This document shows, piece after piece, positions 45,449 through 53,930 of a DNA stretch of 55,011 nt. This stretch comes from Fischerella muscicola PCC 7414 (lineage in GTDB: Bacteria; Cyanobacteriota; Cyanobacteriia; Cyanobacteriales; Nostocaceae), in contig NZ_AJLK01000062.1 in NCBI RefSeq assembly GCF_000317205.1, positions 1 through 55,011 of the forward strand. Direction: 5' to 3'. The number at the start of each line of letters is the position of its first letter. The stretch's first letter is position 1. The position numbers and the translations under genes are program-made. The notes beneath the pieces are model-generated. The model saw only the letters and a list, made by a program, of their open reading frames with translations. It was not told where the DNA came from and ran no database searches.

Positions 45449-47614
45449 ATGGATAATCAATCATATCAATCTTCAAGTTCTGACCGAAATCAGAACTTCT
45501 TGCCGCAGGCATTTAGTAATCATTTTCCGCCTTTTCCTCTATCTGAAACTCAAGGGGATGATTGGAACTTACGAGATTTTTTAGGTATTGTCAGGCGACG
45601 GGCATTAGTTATAACTACAGTAGCAGCTGTTGTGATGGTAGCTACAGTATACTCATCCCTCAAGCAAAAACCTGTGTATGAAAGCAGTTTTCGGCTATTA
45701 GTCGAACCTCTCAATAATGAGAACAAGTTGCCAGAACTTGCTTCTAGCCAAGGTTCTAGTTCATCCAACCCGAGTTTAGATTATGAGAGCCAAATCCAGG
45801 TTCTCAAGAGTCCGGAGCTAATGACAAATATTGTGAGAAGATTACAAAGAGATTATCCAGACGTTAACTATAATTATCTAGTAAATTCTCTGACTATTAC
45901 TCGTCTAGGTGAAACGAAGATTATAGAAGTTCGCTATCAGAGTGATGATCCCAGTAAGGTAAAAACTATACTAGACCAAATTGCTAAGACCTACTTAAAA
46001 TATAGCTTAGAACAGCGGCAAACTAGTTTGCGCCAGGGTCTAAAGTTTGTCAGAGAACAACTGCAAGTGATGCAGAGGCGTGTTGATCAGCTGCAAAAAG
46101 AACAGCAGGTATTTCGTCAAAAGTACGATTTTGTTGATCCAGAAACACAGGCACAGCAAATAACTGCTCAATCTGAGAATTTGTCTCAAAAAAGACAAGA
46201 GATTGATCAGCAGTTGGCTGTAGCTCGTAACAATTTAGCTAGCTTACAAGGGAAAGAGGGAACACAGGCTGCACTAAATAATGCACAATTGTATCAAGAA
46301 TTACTTAGTAAGTTGCGTGAATTGGACGTCCAAATAGCTGCTGAGACAACTCGTTTACAGGAAGAAAATCCTACTGTTCAAAACTTAAAAGAAAAACGGG
46401 AAAGCCTGTTGCCATTGCTAACTCAAGAAGCACAGCGTTTTATGGATACAAAACTGGCTGAGGCAACAACACAACTTCAGGCTTTAGAGGTGCAAAGTCA
46501 AGAACTTGCTAAGATAGAGCAACAACTCGAACAAAAGCGCAAGCAATTACCTGTTTTAACAAGACAATATACTGAATTACAACGGAACTTACAAGTTGCA
46601 ACTGAAAGTTTGAATCGTTTTCTCAACACCCGCGAAACTTTAGAAATTCAGGTAGCACAAGCTGAATTGCCTTGGCAATTAATTCAAGCGCCTACTCAGC
46701 CAGAAAATGCTGCGTTAGTAGATATCAAACGTAGTGTAATAACGGGATTGTTGGGTGGTTTGGTCTTAGGAATTGGTCTAGCTTTACTACTAGAGAAATT
46801 GGACAGTACTTATCATAGTGCTTATGTTCTCAAGCAAAAGATTAAAGAGCCTTTGCTAGGATCTATACCTTTTGAGAAACATCTACAAATCAATCAACAG
46901 CATACTTCTTTACCAAGAATTTTGGCAAAGGCAATACCAGATTCCTTACCAAAAGATATCTCTGAACCTAGTGCGATCGCTCCTCAAGATACTAGTAGCT
47001 ACAGCACAGAGTTCTTAGAAGCTTTACGCGTACTGCATACAAATATTCAACTACTTAGTAGCGATCGCCCAATTAGATCTATAGTTATTACTTCAGCCGT
47101 TGCAGGAGATGGTAAATCTACAGTTGCGTTCCACCTAGCTGAGATCGCCTGTGCAATGGAGCAACGAGTTTTACTTGTAGATGCTAATTTACGCCAACCT
47201 GTGATTCACGAGCTAGCAAATTTAAGTAACTTCTGGGGTTTAAGTAATTTAATTACCACAAACTTGCCAGTGACAGAAGCAATTCGGCCAGCACCATTTA
47301 TGAAGCAACTTTCTATACTAACTTCTGGGCCAATACCGCCAGATCCAACAAAGTTGCTTTCATCAGAAAAGATGAAACGATTGATGGAAGACTTCCAAAA
47401 TAGCTATGACTTAGTGATTTATGATGCTCCGCCTTTACTTGGATTAGCTGATGCTAGTTTATTAGCACCTCATACAGATGGCATCTTGCTAGTAGTGAGG
47501 ATGGAAAAAACAGACTCTTCTGTACTGAAGCGAGCATTGGATAGTCTAAAAACGTCCCGCATGAACGTTTTGGGTGTCGTTAGCAACGATCATAAGCAAA
47601 ACTCAGCCTATTAA
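45449..47614 (+). CDS. Wzc-like chain-length regulator with BY-kinase domain
   Basis: A 721-residue inner-membrane protein that would control polymer length and export. The N-terminal Wzz domain has a membrane span at about 52-70, then long periplasmic coiled coils (about 200-420) and a second span at about 428-448. The cytoplasmic ATPase has Walker A SAVAGDGKST (549-558), Walker A' LLVDANLR with D578 and Asn580 where Asp is expected, and Walker B IYDAPPLLG (D659). The C-terminus ends SNDHKQNSAY with a single Tyr, not the usual cluster. Its strand differs from the polysaccharide locus but its role fits it. Confidence 0.9.
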   Translation: MDNQSYQSSSSDRNQNFLPQAFSNHFPPFPLSETQGDDWNLRDFLGIVRRRALVITTVAAVVMVATVYSSLKQKPVYESSFRLLVEPLNNENKLPELASSQGSSSSNPSLDYESQIQVLKSPELMTNIVRRLQRDYPDVNYNYLVNSLTITRLGETKIIEVRYQSDDPSKVKTILDQIAKTYLKYSLEQRQTSLRQGLKFVREQLQVMQRRVDQLQKEQQVFRQKYDFVDPETQAQQITAQSENLSQKRQEIDQQLAVARNNLASLQGKEGTQAALNNAQLYQELLSKLRELDVQIAAETTRLQEENPTVQNLKEKRESLLPLLTQEAQRFMDTKLAEATTQLQALEVQSQELAKIEQQLEQKRKQLPVLTRQYTELQRNLQVATESLNRFLNTRETLEIQVAQAELPWQLIQAPTQPENAALVDIKRSVITGLLGGLVLGIGLALLLEKLDSTYHSAYVLKQKIKEPLLGSIPFEKHLQINQQHTSLPRILAKAIPDSLPKDISEPSAIAPQDTSSYSTEFLEALRVLHTNIQLLSSDRPIRSIVITSAVAGDGKSTVAFHLAEIACAMEQRVLLVDANLRQPVIHELANLSNFWGLSNLITTNLPVTEAIRPAPFMKQLSILTSGPIPPDPTKLLSSEKMKRLMEDFQNSYDLVIYDAPPLLGLADASLLAPHTDGILLVVRMEKTDSSVLKRALDSLKTSRMNVLGVVSNDHKQNSAY

Positions 47615-47622
47615 ACCATCAG

Positions 47623-48642
47623 CTACCTGCGGTATTCATCACCGCAGTCCCCAATTAGGTGATACAAATCTTGTGACTTGTTAGATATGACATCTATATT
47701 ATGTATATCTTCAGCATCAAGGCAAAACGTAAACACCTTGGCGTTATCTGCTATGTGTTCCGATACCCCAAGCTTAGCACCAACAATTACACCAGCCACA
47801 GCAGGCTTGTCTAATATATAGCGCACTGCCACATTAGCAATACTGACTTGATGCTTATCGGCAATTTGCTTGAGGGTCGAAAGTAAGTCTTGGAATAACT
47901 TCCAACCACCCCAGCCATCGATCATGTTTTTGTATTTTCTCAGGCTGGCAGTAGAAAGTTGAAAAACCCCAGGTTCTGGTTGTCCCAGATATTTTTCTGA
48001 TAACAAGCCGCCGCAGACTGTACCGTAAGTAAAAAGTTTTATGTCATGCTCTTGACAAAAGCGCATCATATTAACTTCTGGTCTACGGTCAACTACAGAA
48101 AATTGCACTTGGTTAGAAACGATTTTGATCCCTGCATCGACAATAATTTGCAGGTGTTCCGTATCGAAGTTAGTTAAAGCCAGATGTTTGATTTTGCCCT
48201 CAGTTTGTAATTCTGCCATATACTTAAGGGCTTCAAGGTAATTTGGGTCTCGATATTCCCACCAGTGAAATTGCATTAAGTCTAACGAAGTAACATTCAT
48301 TCTTCTGAGGGAAATATTAATGTTTTCCTCGACAATTTTTCTGGTCATTTTTCCAGGACGAGGAACCCATTTAGTAAAAGCTTGGATGTGAGATAAAGCC
48401 TCTTGAGGGCAAGTTGTAATTAACTGACGTCGAAACTCGCCGATAAAATCTTCTGCTGGGCCGTAGTGATCAGCCAGATCCCAAGTAGTAAAGCCTGCAT
48501 CCATATACTTAAACATACTTTGGATAGCAGCAGTTGGGTTAATACGTCCATGTGCGCCAGATACCTGCCACATCCCGTTGAGGATGCGACAGATATTTAA
48601 GTCAGGAGTAAATTGTAGACGACTTGATGCGGGTAGAGTCAT
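47623..48642 (-). CDS. Aldo/keto reductase
   Basis: The 339-residue TIM-barrel oxidoreductase reduces carbonyls with NADPH. The N-terminal GMWQVSG, TTWDLADHYGPAED (catalytic Asp55 and Tyr60), QAFTKWVPRPG (Lys) and MQFHWWEY (His) give the AKR tetrad; the C-terminal VAGVIVGAKLGVSEHI binds the nucleotide. The gene converges with the Wzc-like gene, with 8 bases between the stops. The natural substrate is unknown, though many such proteins act on plant- or sugar-derived carbonyls. Confidence 0.92.
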   Translation of the reverse strand: MTLPASSRLQFTPDLNICRILNGMWQVSGAHGRINPTAAIQSMFKYMDAGFTTWDLADHYGPAEDFIGEFRRQLITTCPQEALSHIQAFTKWVPRPGKMTRKIVEENINISLRRMNVTSLDLMQFHWWEYRDPNYLEALKYMAELQTEGKIKHLALTNFDTEHLQIIVDAGIKIVSNQVQFSVVDRRPEVNMMRFCQEHDIKLFTYGTVCGGLLSEKYLGQPEPGVFQLSTASLRKYKNMIDGWGGWKLFQDLLSTLKQIADKHQVSIANVAVRYILDKPAVAGVIVGAKLGVSEHIADNAKVFTFCLDAEDIHNIDVISNKSQDLYHLIGDCGDEYRR

Positions 48643-48770
48643 TCGATTTTGGATTGGTTCTAAAGATCAATGATGTTGTTGGTGAATTCGTGAGGGGGGT
48701 TTTTGAGATTCATGCAGGAGGTTTAATTTTGAGGCTTCCTGCGAGGAATTATTGGTCATTCTAACTCTTT

Positions 48771-49112
48771 TTAACGCCAGCCTTTTTCAGCCTGTTGTAA
48801 AACATAGGCGGCCACATCTTGTATTTCTTGCTCACTCAGACGATCTTTGTAGGCTGACATATTATTTTTCCCATTGGCAACTATAGAAGCGATCGCTTCT
48901 GTTGAATCCATCCTATATTTTTTTAGTGCTTTAAGCTTTAAGTTTTTACCTCGCCTGACGATATTACTACCGTTGAGATGACAACCAGCACAATGAACAT
49001 CAAAGATTTTTGCACCATTGGTTGTATCTGCGGCTAACGCTGGTTGATTAAAGCTAATTATCAATAGTGTAAATATCAACAGTGCCAATTTTATAGCTAT
49101 TTTCCCACACAT
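48771..49112 (-). CDS. Cytochrome c6-like protein
   Basis: A 113-residue c-type cytochrome with a signal peptide (about 1-28, cleavage after ALAA). The heme site is CAGCH (41-45), and Met85 in NNMSAYKDRL is the likely axial ligand. The C-terminal EIQDVAAYVLQQAEKGW is the usual c6 ending. Such proteins carry electrons in the thylakoid lumen between cytochrome b6f and photosystem I or oxidase. The region before Met85 lacks the usual AMPAF motif, so it may be a divergent c6 (c6B/C-type) rather than the main PetJ. Confidence 0.88.
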   Translation of the reverse strand: MCGKIAIKLALLIFTLLIISFNQPALAADTTNGAKIFDVHCAGCHLNGSNIVRRGKNLKLKALKKYRMDSTEAIASIVANGKNNMSAYKDRLSEQEIQDVAAYVLQQAEKGWR

Positions 49113-49247
49113 ATAATACTACTTTGGTTAGTGATTTTCTATCCTTAGGAAGTACTGCTTTAAATTATCTTACGCCACAATCATAGTGTGACATAGTGAA
49201 CCTACAAAATTCTATCCAAATTAGTTAAATCTCAAATTATCTAGAAA

Positions 49248-50036
49248 ATGCCTAACAATATCAAAGAACAAATTAGAACAGACCTTCAACAAGCAAAAGA
49301 AACCGGACAGTTGAGGGCAGAGCGAATTCGTGAAATTGTAAAAGCGGCTGTCTCTCAAGTAGTTTCTGAATTCCAAGAAGGATCTACTGAGCTTCGTTCT
49401 ATCGTCAAAGATGCGGTTTCAGTTGTAGTTGAAAACTTACAAGCTAAAGGCAGTGACTTAAAAGAAAATGTCACAGCTTCAATTGAAGGAGCGCTAGAGG
49501 CTGTAAATACTAAAAGACATGAGTCCATTGCTAAAACTCAAGCTCAAGTCAAACAGCTACAATCTCAATTAGATGAGGAAGAAAATAAAATACAGCAAGA
49601 AGTTGATGGCATTTTAGCAGAGATCCAAGATACTAATAATGTCAATTCACCTGAGACTAAAACTGCTATTGACTCTGCTATAGATGCTATCAAAAATAGT
49701 GATGAATTAGCTTTGTTGAGAAGAAGATATGCTCAACTACAAGCACAGTTAGCTATTGTCAAAGCAAATTTAGCTGCACGCTATGGTGGACGTTCTGAAG
49801 AAGTAAAAAGTTATCTAGATGATGCAAAAAACTGGTTCCAGCAAGCTCGTCCCCAAGCAGAGGAAGCAGTTGCTCAAGTGCAACAAAAACACGCTCAGTT
49901 AGAAGAAAAGATTGGCGAAGCAGGTACTTCACTAGCTAAAAAAGAGCGTCAAATCAAACAAATACTCAGAGATTTATTGTTATCTGCTGCTGATTGGTTA
50001 AAAGAAAAAGAGCCAGTAGATAAAGTTGGTAAGTAA
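49248..50036 (+). CDS. Helical protein of unknown function
   Basis: A 262-residue, highly charged protein with no signal peptide or membrane span and almost no predicted strands. It has repeated VKxAVSxVVxxxQxxGxxL blocks near the N-terminus (about 30-80) and a coiled coil at about 88-130. The composition (A, E, K, Q rich) resembles LEA-like or apolipoprotein-like helical proteins. It faces away from the cytochrome gene. A stable palindrome lies downstream. I do not recognise the family. Confidence 0.8.
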   Translation: MPNNIKEQIRTDLQQAKETGQLRAERIREIVKAAVSQVVSEFQEGSTELRSIVKDAVSVVVENLQAKGSDLKENVTASIEGALEAVNTKRHESIAKTQAQVKQLQSQLDEEENKIQQEVDGILAEIQDTNNVNSPETKTAIDSAIDAIKNSDELALLRRRYAQLQAQLAIVKANLAARYGGRSEEVKSYLDDAKNWFQQARPQAEEAVAQVQQKHAQLEEKIGEAGTSLAKKERQIKQILRDLLLSAADWLKEKEPVDKVGK

Positions 50037-50152
50037 CAATAACAATTATGATTCGCCAGTACTTCTAGGATGTAGGATGGGCATTGCTCATCCTATTTTT
50101 TATGTGTAAAAGATACAGCAATCCTATATGATTTATGAGAATCGCAAAGCCC

Positions 50153-50185
50153 AGATCCCCGACTTCTTTAATAAATCGGGGATCT
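50153..50185. terminator. Hairpin, possible terminator/dispersed repeat
   Basis: AGATCCCCGA and TCGGGGATCT form a 10-bp perfect stem around a 13-base loop. This GATCCCCGA hairpin is a dispersed sequence seen in many filamentous cyanobacteria. It lies about 115 bases after the stop of the helical protein; no long T run follows, so termination is uncertain. Confidence 0.5.
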
Positions 50186-50284
50186 TATCTCTCATAACAT
50201 AAATGATGGAGGAACGACTTTTGAAAAAACTTAGGAATATTGTTTTTTGAGTAATACTAAAAACGAAGTTTTTTTAGAATATAA

Positions 50285-50312
50285 AATAAAGCTCGCCTCG
50301 GCGAGCTTTATT
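50285..50312. terminator. Bidirectional terminator-like palindrome
   Basis: AATAAAGCTCGCC and GGCGAGCTTTATT make a perfect 13-bp stem with a 2-base loop, with A/T flanks on both sides. It sits between the convergent genes ending at 50036 and 50359, an ideal place for a terminator serving both. Confidence 0.75.
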
Positions 50313-50358
50313 AAAATAGCATGGCTTAGTAAGTAAATTTGGAATTTGGTGTCAAAAA

Positions 50359-50541
50359 CTAGGATACGGTGTTTAATCTTTCTTCGTATTTAGCGATCGC
50401 CCACACACCGTGAATCGCACCAGGAAGCCAACCGAGAAGAGTAAGGAGAATGTTTATAACTAAAGTTGTACTTACTCCATATGTCAAGAAAATGCCAAGG
50501 GGAGGTAAAAAGAATCCAAGGAGATAACGAAGTAATTTCAT
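50359..50541 (-). CDS. Pmp3/UPF0057-family membrane peptide
   Basis: A 60-residue protein with two membrane spans: LLGFFLPPLGIFLTYG (8-23) with the family's FLPPLGVF-like motif, and INILLTLLGWLPGAIHGVWAI (29-49). Pmp3-type proteins are small stress-associated membrane proteins thought to affect membrane potential. No neighbour gives more context; the gene lies alone between a convergent terminator and a holin-fold gene. Confidence 0.92.
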   Translation of the reverse strand: MKLLRYLLGFFLPPLGIFLTYGVSTTLVINILLTLLGWLPGAIHGVWAIAKYEERLNTVS

Positions 50542-50700
50542 GGTGTTTCGACTGCTGTTGTTTGTAATTTGTTTATTTCTGTTTACAATCTTCCGAAATT
50601 AACCGAATTATGAACTCCTTCCCAGGAATCAATTTAATTCGGTTTTTTTGTTTTTGACAGACGCAATCACGTTCACATCCGTCCTATTTAATGCTAATAA

Positions 50701-51111
50701 TTAGCTGGAAGGCAACTCAGCTTTGGGTTTTGCTTCTTGGCTGCTTGTGAGAGCCAAATTTCTCTCAGCAAAGTATCTGTTGATAAAGGTGCTACCTAAA
50801 GACAAAACAACAGGACCAAGAATAAAAGCTATCGGCCCATGTACAGAGAAACCAGGAACTAAAAATGCTGCAATAGAGAAACAGATACCGTTTACGATGA
50901 GTGAAAATGCTCCTAAAGATAAGAAGTTTAGTGGTAAGGATAAAAAAGATAGAACTGGTTTAACAGATCCATTAACTAAACCAATAGCTACCGCAGCAAT
51001 TAAAGCTGCTGGAAAGTTAGCAATATTAACACCAGGAACAACTAAATCAACGATTAGTAAGCTCAAAGCTGTAACTAGGGCAGCTAACAAGTTTCCTGTC
51101 ATTGTTTTCAC
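50701..51111 (-). CDS. Phage holin-fold (DUF360-type) membrane protein
   Basis: A 136-residue protein with four hydrophobic segments. NGSVKPVLSFLSLPLNFLSLG, the N-x-x-V-K-P-x-L motif in the middle, and SLIVNGICF later are typical of the phage-holin-4 family of small membrane proteins found widely in bacterial chromosomes. Despite the name, no other phage gene is nearby, so a lysis role is unlikely. The C-terminal 20 residues are polar. Confidence 0.85.
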   Translation of the reverse strand: MKTMTGNLLAALVTALSLLIVDLVVPGVNIANFPAALIAAVAIGLVNGSVKPVLSFLSLPLNFLSLGAFSLIVNGICFSIAAFLVPGFSVHGPIAFILGPVVLSLGSTFINRYFAERNLALTSSQEAKPKAELPSS

Positions 51112-51482
51112 CTAAAAAGCAGAAATAGAGGTTTTTATGTTCTGATACCATCTTCAGCTATGTATTATTTATTAACCTCTCTAACAGGGTAGATTTTGCA
51201 TATGCCATTAGGCTGGTATCACAAGACAGAATTTATAAAGTTAAAGGTTTAGAGTGGGTAATAATAATTCACTTTTTCTAATAAAATAACAACTAATTTA
51301 TTAAGATTTTCTTAATATTTTTCTTTTGACTTGAAATTAACCTCACCCCCTGCCCCTCTCCTTGCTAAGGAGAGGGGTGTCTGATAGAACAGGGTGAGGT
51401 TTTCATGGCAAAGCTTGTGAAATTTTTTCATTGGGGCTGCCTGCTGCCTTGTTTCTTAAAAGAATAGCTATTTTCAGACTTC
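51112..51482. other. Intergenic region
   Basis: No gene seen. It contains a dispersed nested-hairpin repeat (51341-51408) and otherwise AT-rich DNA. A promoter for the gene at 51111 is expected but no clear boxes were recognised. Confidence 0.5.
51341..51408. repeat. Nested-hairpin dispersed repeat
   Basis: Outer stem CCTCACCC (51341-51348) with GGGTGAGG; inner stem CCCCTCTCCTT with AAGGAGAGGGG around a GCT loop. The same element, truncated, lies at the left edge of the window, 51 kb away, where it forms the end of rfbA. Confidence 0.85.
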
Positions 51483-51824
51483 TTACTCAGACTTCTTTGT
51501 ATGTGATTGAAAATAAAGCGAATTTTTATACAAAACTTGTTCTTGATGAGTCTCTAATGTGCAATCAGATAAAGGATAAGCAACACAAGTAATAGTGTAA
51601 CCAGCGGCTATTTCATGCGATCGCAAAAACTTTTGTTCGCTTTGGTCAACTTCTCCATCAATAATTTTAGCCACGCAGGCAGAACATTCACCTTGCTTGC
51701 ATCCAGATGGTAGACGCATACCAGCTTCTTCTGCCATATCAAGGATATATTGATCATCAGGTACTGCGATCGTACGATCTAACCCAATTGCAGGATTGAT
51801 CAGTCGAACTTGATAAACTGCCAT
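51483..51824 (-). CDS. Plant-type [2Fe-2S] ferredoxin
   Basis: The 113-residue soluble electron carrier has cluster ligands C42, C47, C50 and C80 in SGCKQGECSACVAK...TITCVA (C-X4-C-X2-C-X29-C), typical of photosynthetic-type ferredoxins. I start at ATG 51824 because residue 1 then lies right before the family's first strand; the frame remains open upstream, over the amylase remnant. The C-terminal 20 residues go past the normal end, and its loop differs from PetF, so it may be a specialised isoform. Confidence 0.88.
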   Translation of the reverse strand: MAVYQVRLINPAIGLDRTIAVPDDQYILDMAEEAGMRLPSGCKQGECSACVAKIIDGEVDQSEQKFLRSHEIAAGYTITCVAYPLSDCTLETHQEQVLYKNSLYFQSHTKKSE

Positions 51825-51867
51825 TTGCTTTTCTATTTTGAGAAGTATTACTATGCGATCGCCTATT

Positions 51868-52420
51868 TTATCCTGCCTGACATTGATTAAAAGGTTCACG
51901 GATAAAGTAGAGTGCATCTCGTCCTTGAACTTCCATACCACCTCTATTGTTGGTTCCCCAACGAGTTATAAATTTTTTCCCGTTATTGCGACGTTCAACA
52001 GCAAGGGTAAAGTTATTGCGGAGTTCCCGATAACATCCCTCCAAATTAGTCAAGGTTAAATCCAATGCTGGCACGTCAAATTTACTTGCTCCTTTATTGA
52101 CAACGAAAAATCCTTCGCTACCTCGTTCCATCAGCAACACTGTTGGACTATCAATCGCTGCCAAAACATTTTCTTTGACATTTTTCCCCTCTTTTCCTCG
52201 TTGACGCACAATCTGGCGGAACTTCACGCCATAGGGGATAAAGGCAGCATCGCTGTTATTCCAGTTGAGTACTAAGGGAGTACCACTTTCTTTTGCTAGT
52301 ACATAAGACGTTGCTAGGTAAGAGTCAGAGCGATCGCTATACGGGTTGATGGCACTAGAGTTAATTTCACGGATAGTATCGTGGTTTCTACCAAAAGTAA
52401 CACTACGGGGATCACCGACA
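51868..52420 (-). pseudogene. 5'-truncated alpha-amylase (GH13) remnant
   Basis: The frame encodes about 185 residues that match the C-terminal part of an alpha-amylase: DPRSVTFGRNHDTI is conserved region IV (FVxNHD), followed by the domain C-like stretch LLMERGSEGFFVVNKGAS. The catalytic nucleophile and acid regions are absent. The first residues of the long frame (52421-52479) come from a GGGTGTGGG-type tract. A deletion or rearrangement probably removed the 5' two-thirds, and no neighbouring piece of it is visible. Confidence 0.75.
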
Positions 52421-52494
52421 GCTGTTGGAACTCGGAGCGATCCCACACCCCACACCCTTACACCCATTTTCAAGATCACAAACCTAGATTCAAC

Positions 52495-52899
52495 CTACCT
52501 TGCTCGTCGAAAACGCCACAGCAGGATAGCAGAAAACATCCCCAATATTGCACCTATTGCTAGACTAGCTGGGCCTAAGAATAGCAGTGACAAGTCTGCT
52601 TGCGATCGCTTTGGAAAATCGCCAATCAACAGTAGAGTAACCGAACCGACAATCGCTCCTAGCATCGACCCCAGCAGCACCCAACGAAACACGGCAACCA
52701 AGTTGGTAATTACTACTGCCCAAACCCCAACCATTGCCACGATCAGCCCAATCACTGTACCAACTAAAGCTCCAAAGGTGATCGCGTTTGGGATCTGACT
52801 ATAGTTCAAAATGAAATAGGCTCCTGGTGTGAGGGTGAGAATACCAAAGAGTATCCAGGATAATAGGGCGATCGCAACAATTGAAAACCGATTTTGCAT
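52495..52899 (-). CDS. Small membrane protein, function unknown
   Basis: The 134-residue protein has four hydrophobic spans (about 7-30, 40-62, 68-92, 104-127) with Gly/Ala-rich packing motifs such as GALVGTVIGL and GSMLGAIVGS. There is no recognisable enzyme motif. It ends just beyond the amylase remnant. Similar four-span proteins are common and unassigned in cyanobacteria. Confidence 0.75.
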   Translation of the reverse strand: MQNRFSIVAIALLSWILFGILTLTPGAYFILNYSQIPNAITFGALVGTVIGLIVAMVGVWAVVITNLVAVFRWVLLGSMLGAIVGSVTLLLIGDFPKRSQADLSLLFLGPASLAIGAILGMFSAILLWRFRRAR

Positions 52900-53060
52900 A
52901 TAAGCATATTACTCTAGCTGTGACGTTTCCCATAGCGATCGCATTTGATAGCGGTTCTAATTTGTATGATTTGTATGAAAAATCTCATCCCGTTTTATCA
53001 GACACCTTTGTGTTTGGGTGTAGAGTGAGATTTTCAGATTAGGCAAAGTACAATCAATGG

Positions 53061-53246
53061 TGCATTAACAATGTAAGTCGATACATTCGCAATGTAAGTC
53101 GATACATTAACAATGTAAGCCGATGCATTAACAATGTAAGTCGATACATTAACAATGTAAGTCGATGCATTCGCAATGTAAGTCGATGCATTCGCAATGT
53201 AAGCCAATGCATTAACAATGTAAGTCAATGCATTAACAATGTAAGT
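53061..53246. repeat. Tandem array of nine 21-bp palindromic repeats
   Basis: The unit TGCATT-N3-AATGTAAG-TCGA recurs at a strict 21-base period from 53061 (starts at 53061, 53082, 53103, 53124, 53145, 53166, 53187, 53208, 53229). The N3 is AAC or CGC, and the first base pair alternates TG/TA. The TACATT-N3-AATGTA form is a perfect inverted repeat. The open frame that runs through it (heptad-like YIVNAST blocks) is a repeat by-product. The array could bind a protein or be a slippage-prone locus. Confidence 0.92.
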
Positions 53247-53599
53247 TTTAGACTTTATGATGAGCGATGGCGCATTGCTGGATTATAATTTGTAGCCTAG
53301 CTTTGACAAATCCTCAGTAATTAAATAACGACTCGTTCAGCGGATACTATTAACATTGAGCAAGCATAAAAGACTCCATTCATTCCGCTGCACTGGGGTT
53401 GTTATGCCGTGCAATCTGCGGCTAAATTTCAACAAGTAACACAATTTAGAAGTAAAAATAATCTTTAAGGTCAGTGGATTCATCTCACTCATCTCCTGCG
53501 TTGACTCAAAAAGTAGTCGCTAATCTCATCACTCTTACCCTTAAAGACCTCCACTAGTAACCAAGGCTACTTTCCTACCTAATGAAAATTCGGAGAGTA
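53247..53599. other. Intergenic region
   Basis: No gene, tRNA or clear repeat seen between the tandem array and the ABM-domain gene. Confidence 0.4.
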
Positions 53600-53917
53600 T
53601 CATGGGCAAAACTCAGATCCAGAGTTAAATAAAATGCTTTCATAATGCTCCACAGTTGGAAATGGATCATAAAAGTGGTGCAGTAGCGATCGCCACTCTT
53701 GATATTCTGACGATTGTCGAAATCCAACCGTATGGTCTTCTAATTGCTGCCAGCGTACGAGCAGAATATAACGATTTGTAGTCTCTAGACATCGTTGAAG
53801 TTCATGGGAGACATAGCCCGACATAGAAGCAATAATCGTTGAGGCTGTTTTGAATGCAGCTTCAAACTCTTCAGCCGAACCAGGTTTAACATCAAGAATC
53901 GCTACTTCCAATATCAT
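53600..53917 (-). CDS. ABM-domain (antibiotic biosynthesis monooxygenase-like) protein
   Basis: The 105-residue ferredoxin-fold protein reads [22 protein letters not shown] at the start and [20 protein letters not shown] in the core, typical of ABM proteins, which often are heme-degrading or quinone-forming small dimers. I begin at ATG 53917; a TTG at 53944 would overlap the upstream stop. It lies 13 bases after the sulfurtransferase and probably shares its transcript. Substrate unknown. Confidence 0.85.
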   Translation of the reverse strand: MILEVAILDVKPGSAEEFEAAFKTASTIIASMSGYVSHELQRCLETTNRYILLVRWQQLEDHTVGFRQSSEYQEWRSLLHHFYDPFPTVEHYESILFNSGSEFCP

Positions 53918-53930
53918 GGGCTGAAATGAT

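Larger units (their letters stand above)
50037..50358. other. Intergenic region with two hairpins
   Basis: No gene. It lies between two convergent genes and holds the hairpins at 50153-50185 and 50285-50312, listed separately. The rest is AT-rich. Confidence 0.6.

Noticed and set aside
47627-47647. Hairpin CTGCGGT/ACCGCAG as terminator between convergent genes
   Set aside because: Seven-bp stem lies inside the aldo/keto reductase coding end and has no T run on either side; too weak to call.
50701-51111. Holin gene as evidence for a prophage
   Set aside because: No endolysin, tail, integrase or capsid genes nearby; the family is common in chromosomes.
53034-53228. Open frame with YIVNAST-type repeats on the minus strand
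   Set aside because: It is made entirely of the 21-bp tandem repeat. Each unit is a multiple of three, so an open frame is automatic. No ribosome site or upstream gene supports it.
53061-53246. CRISPR array
   Set aside because: Period is 21 with near-identical units and no unique spacers. No cas genes in the window.
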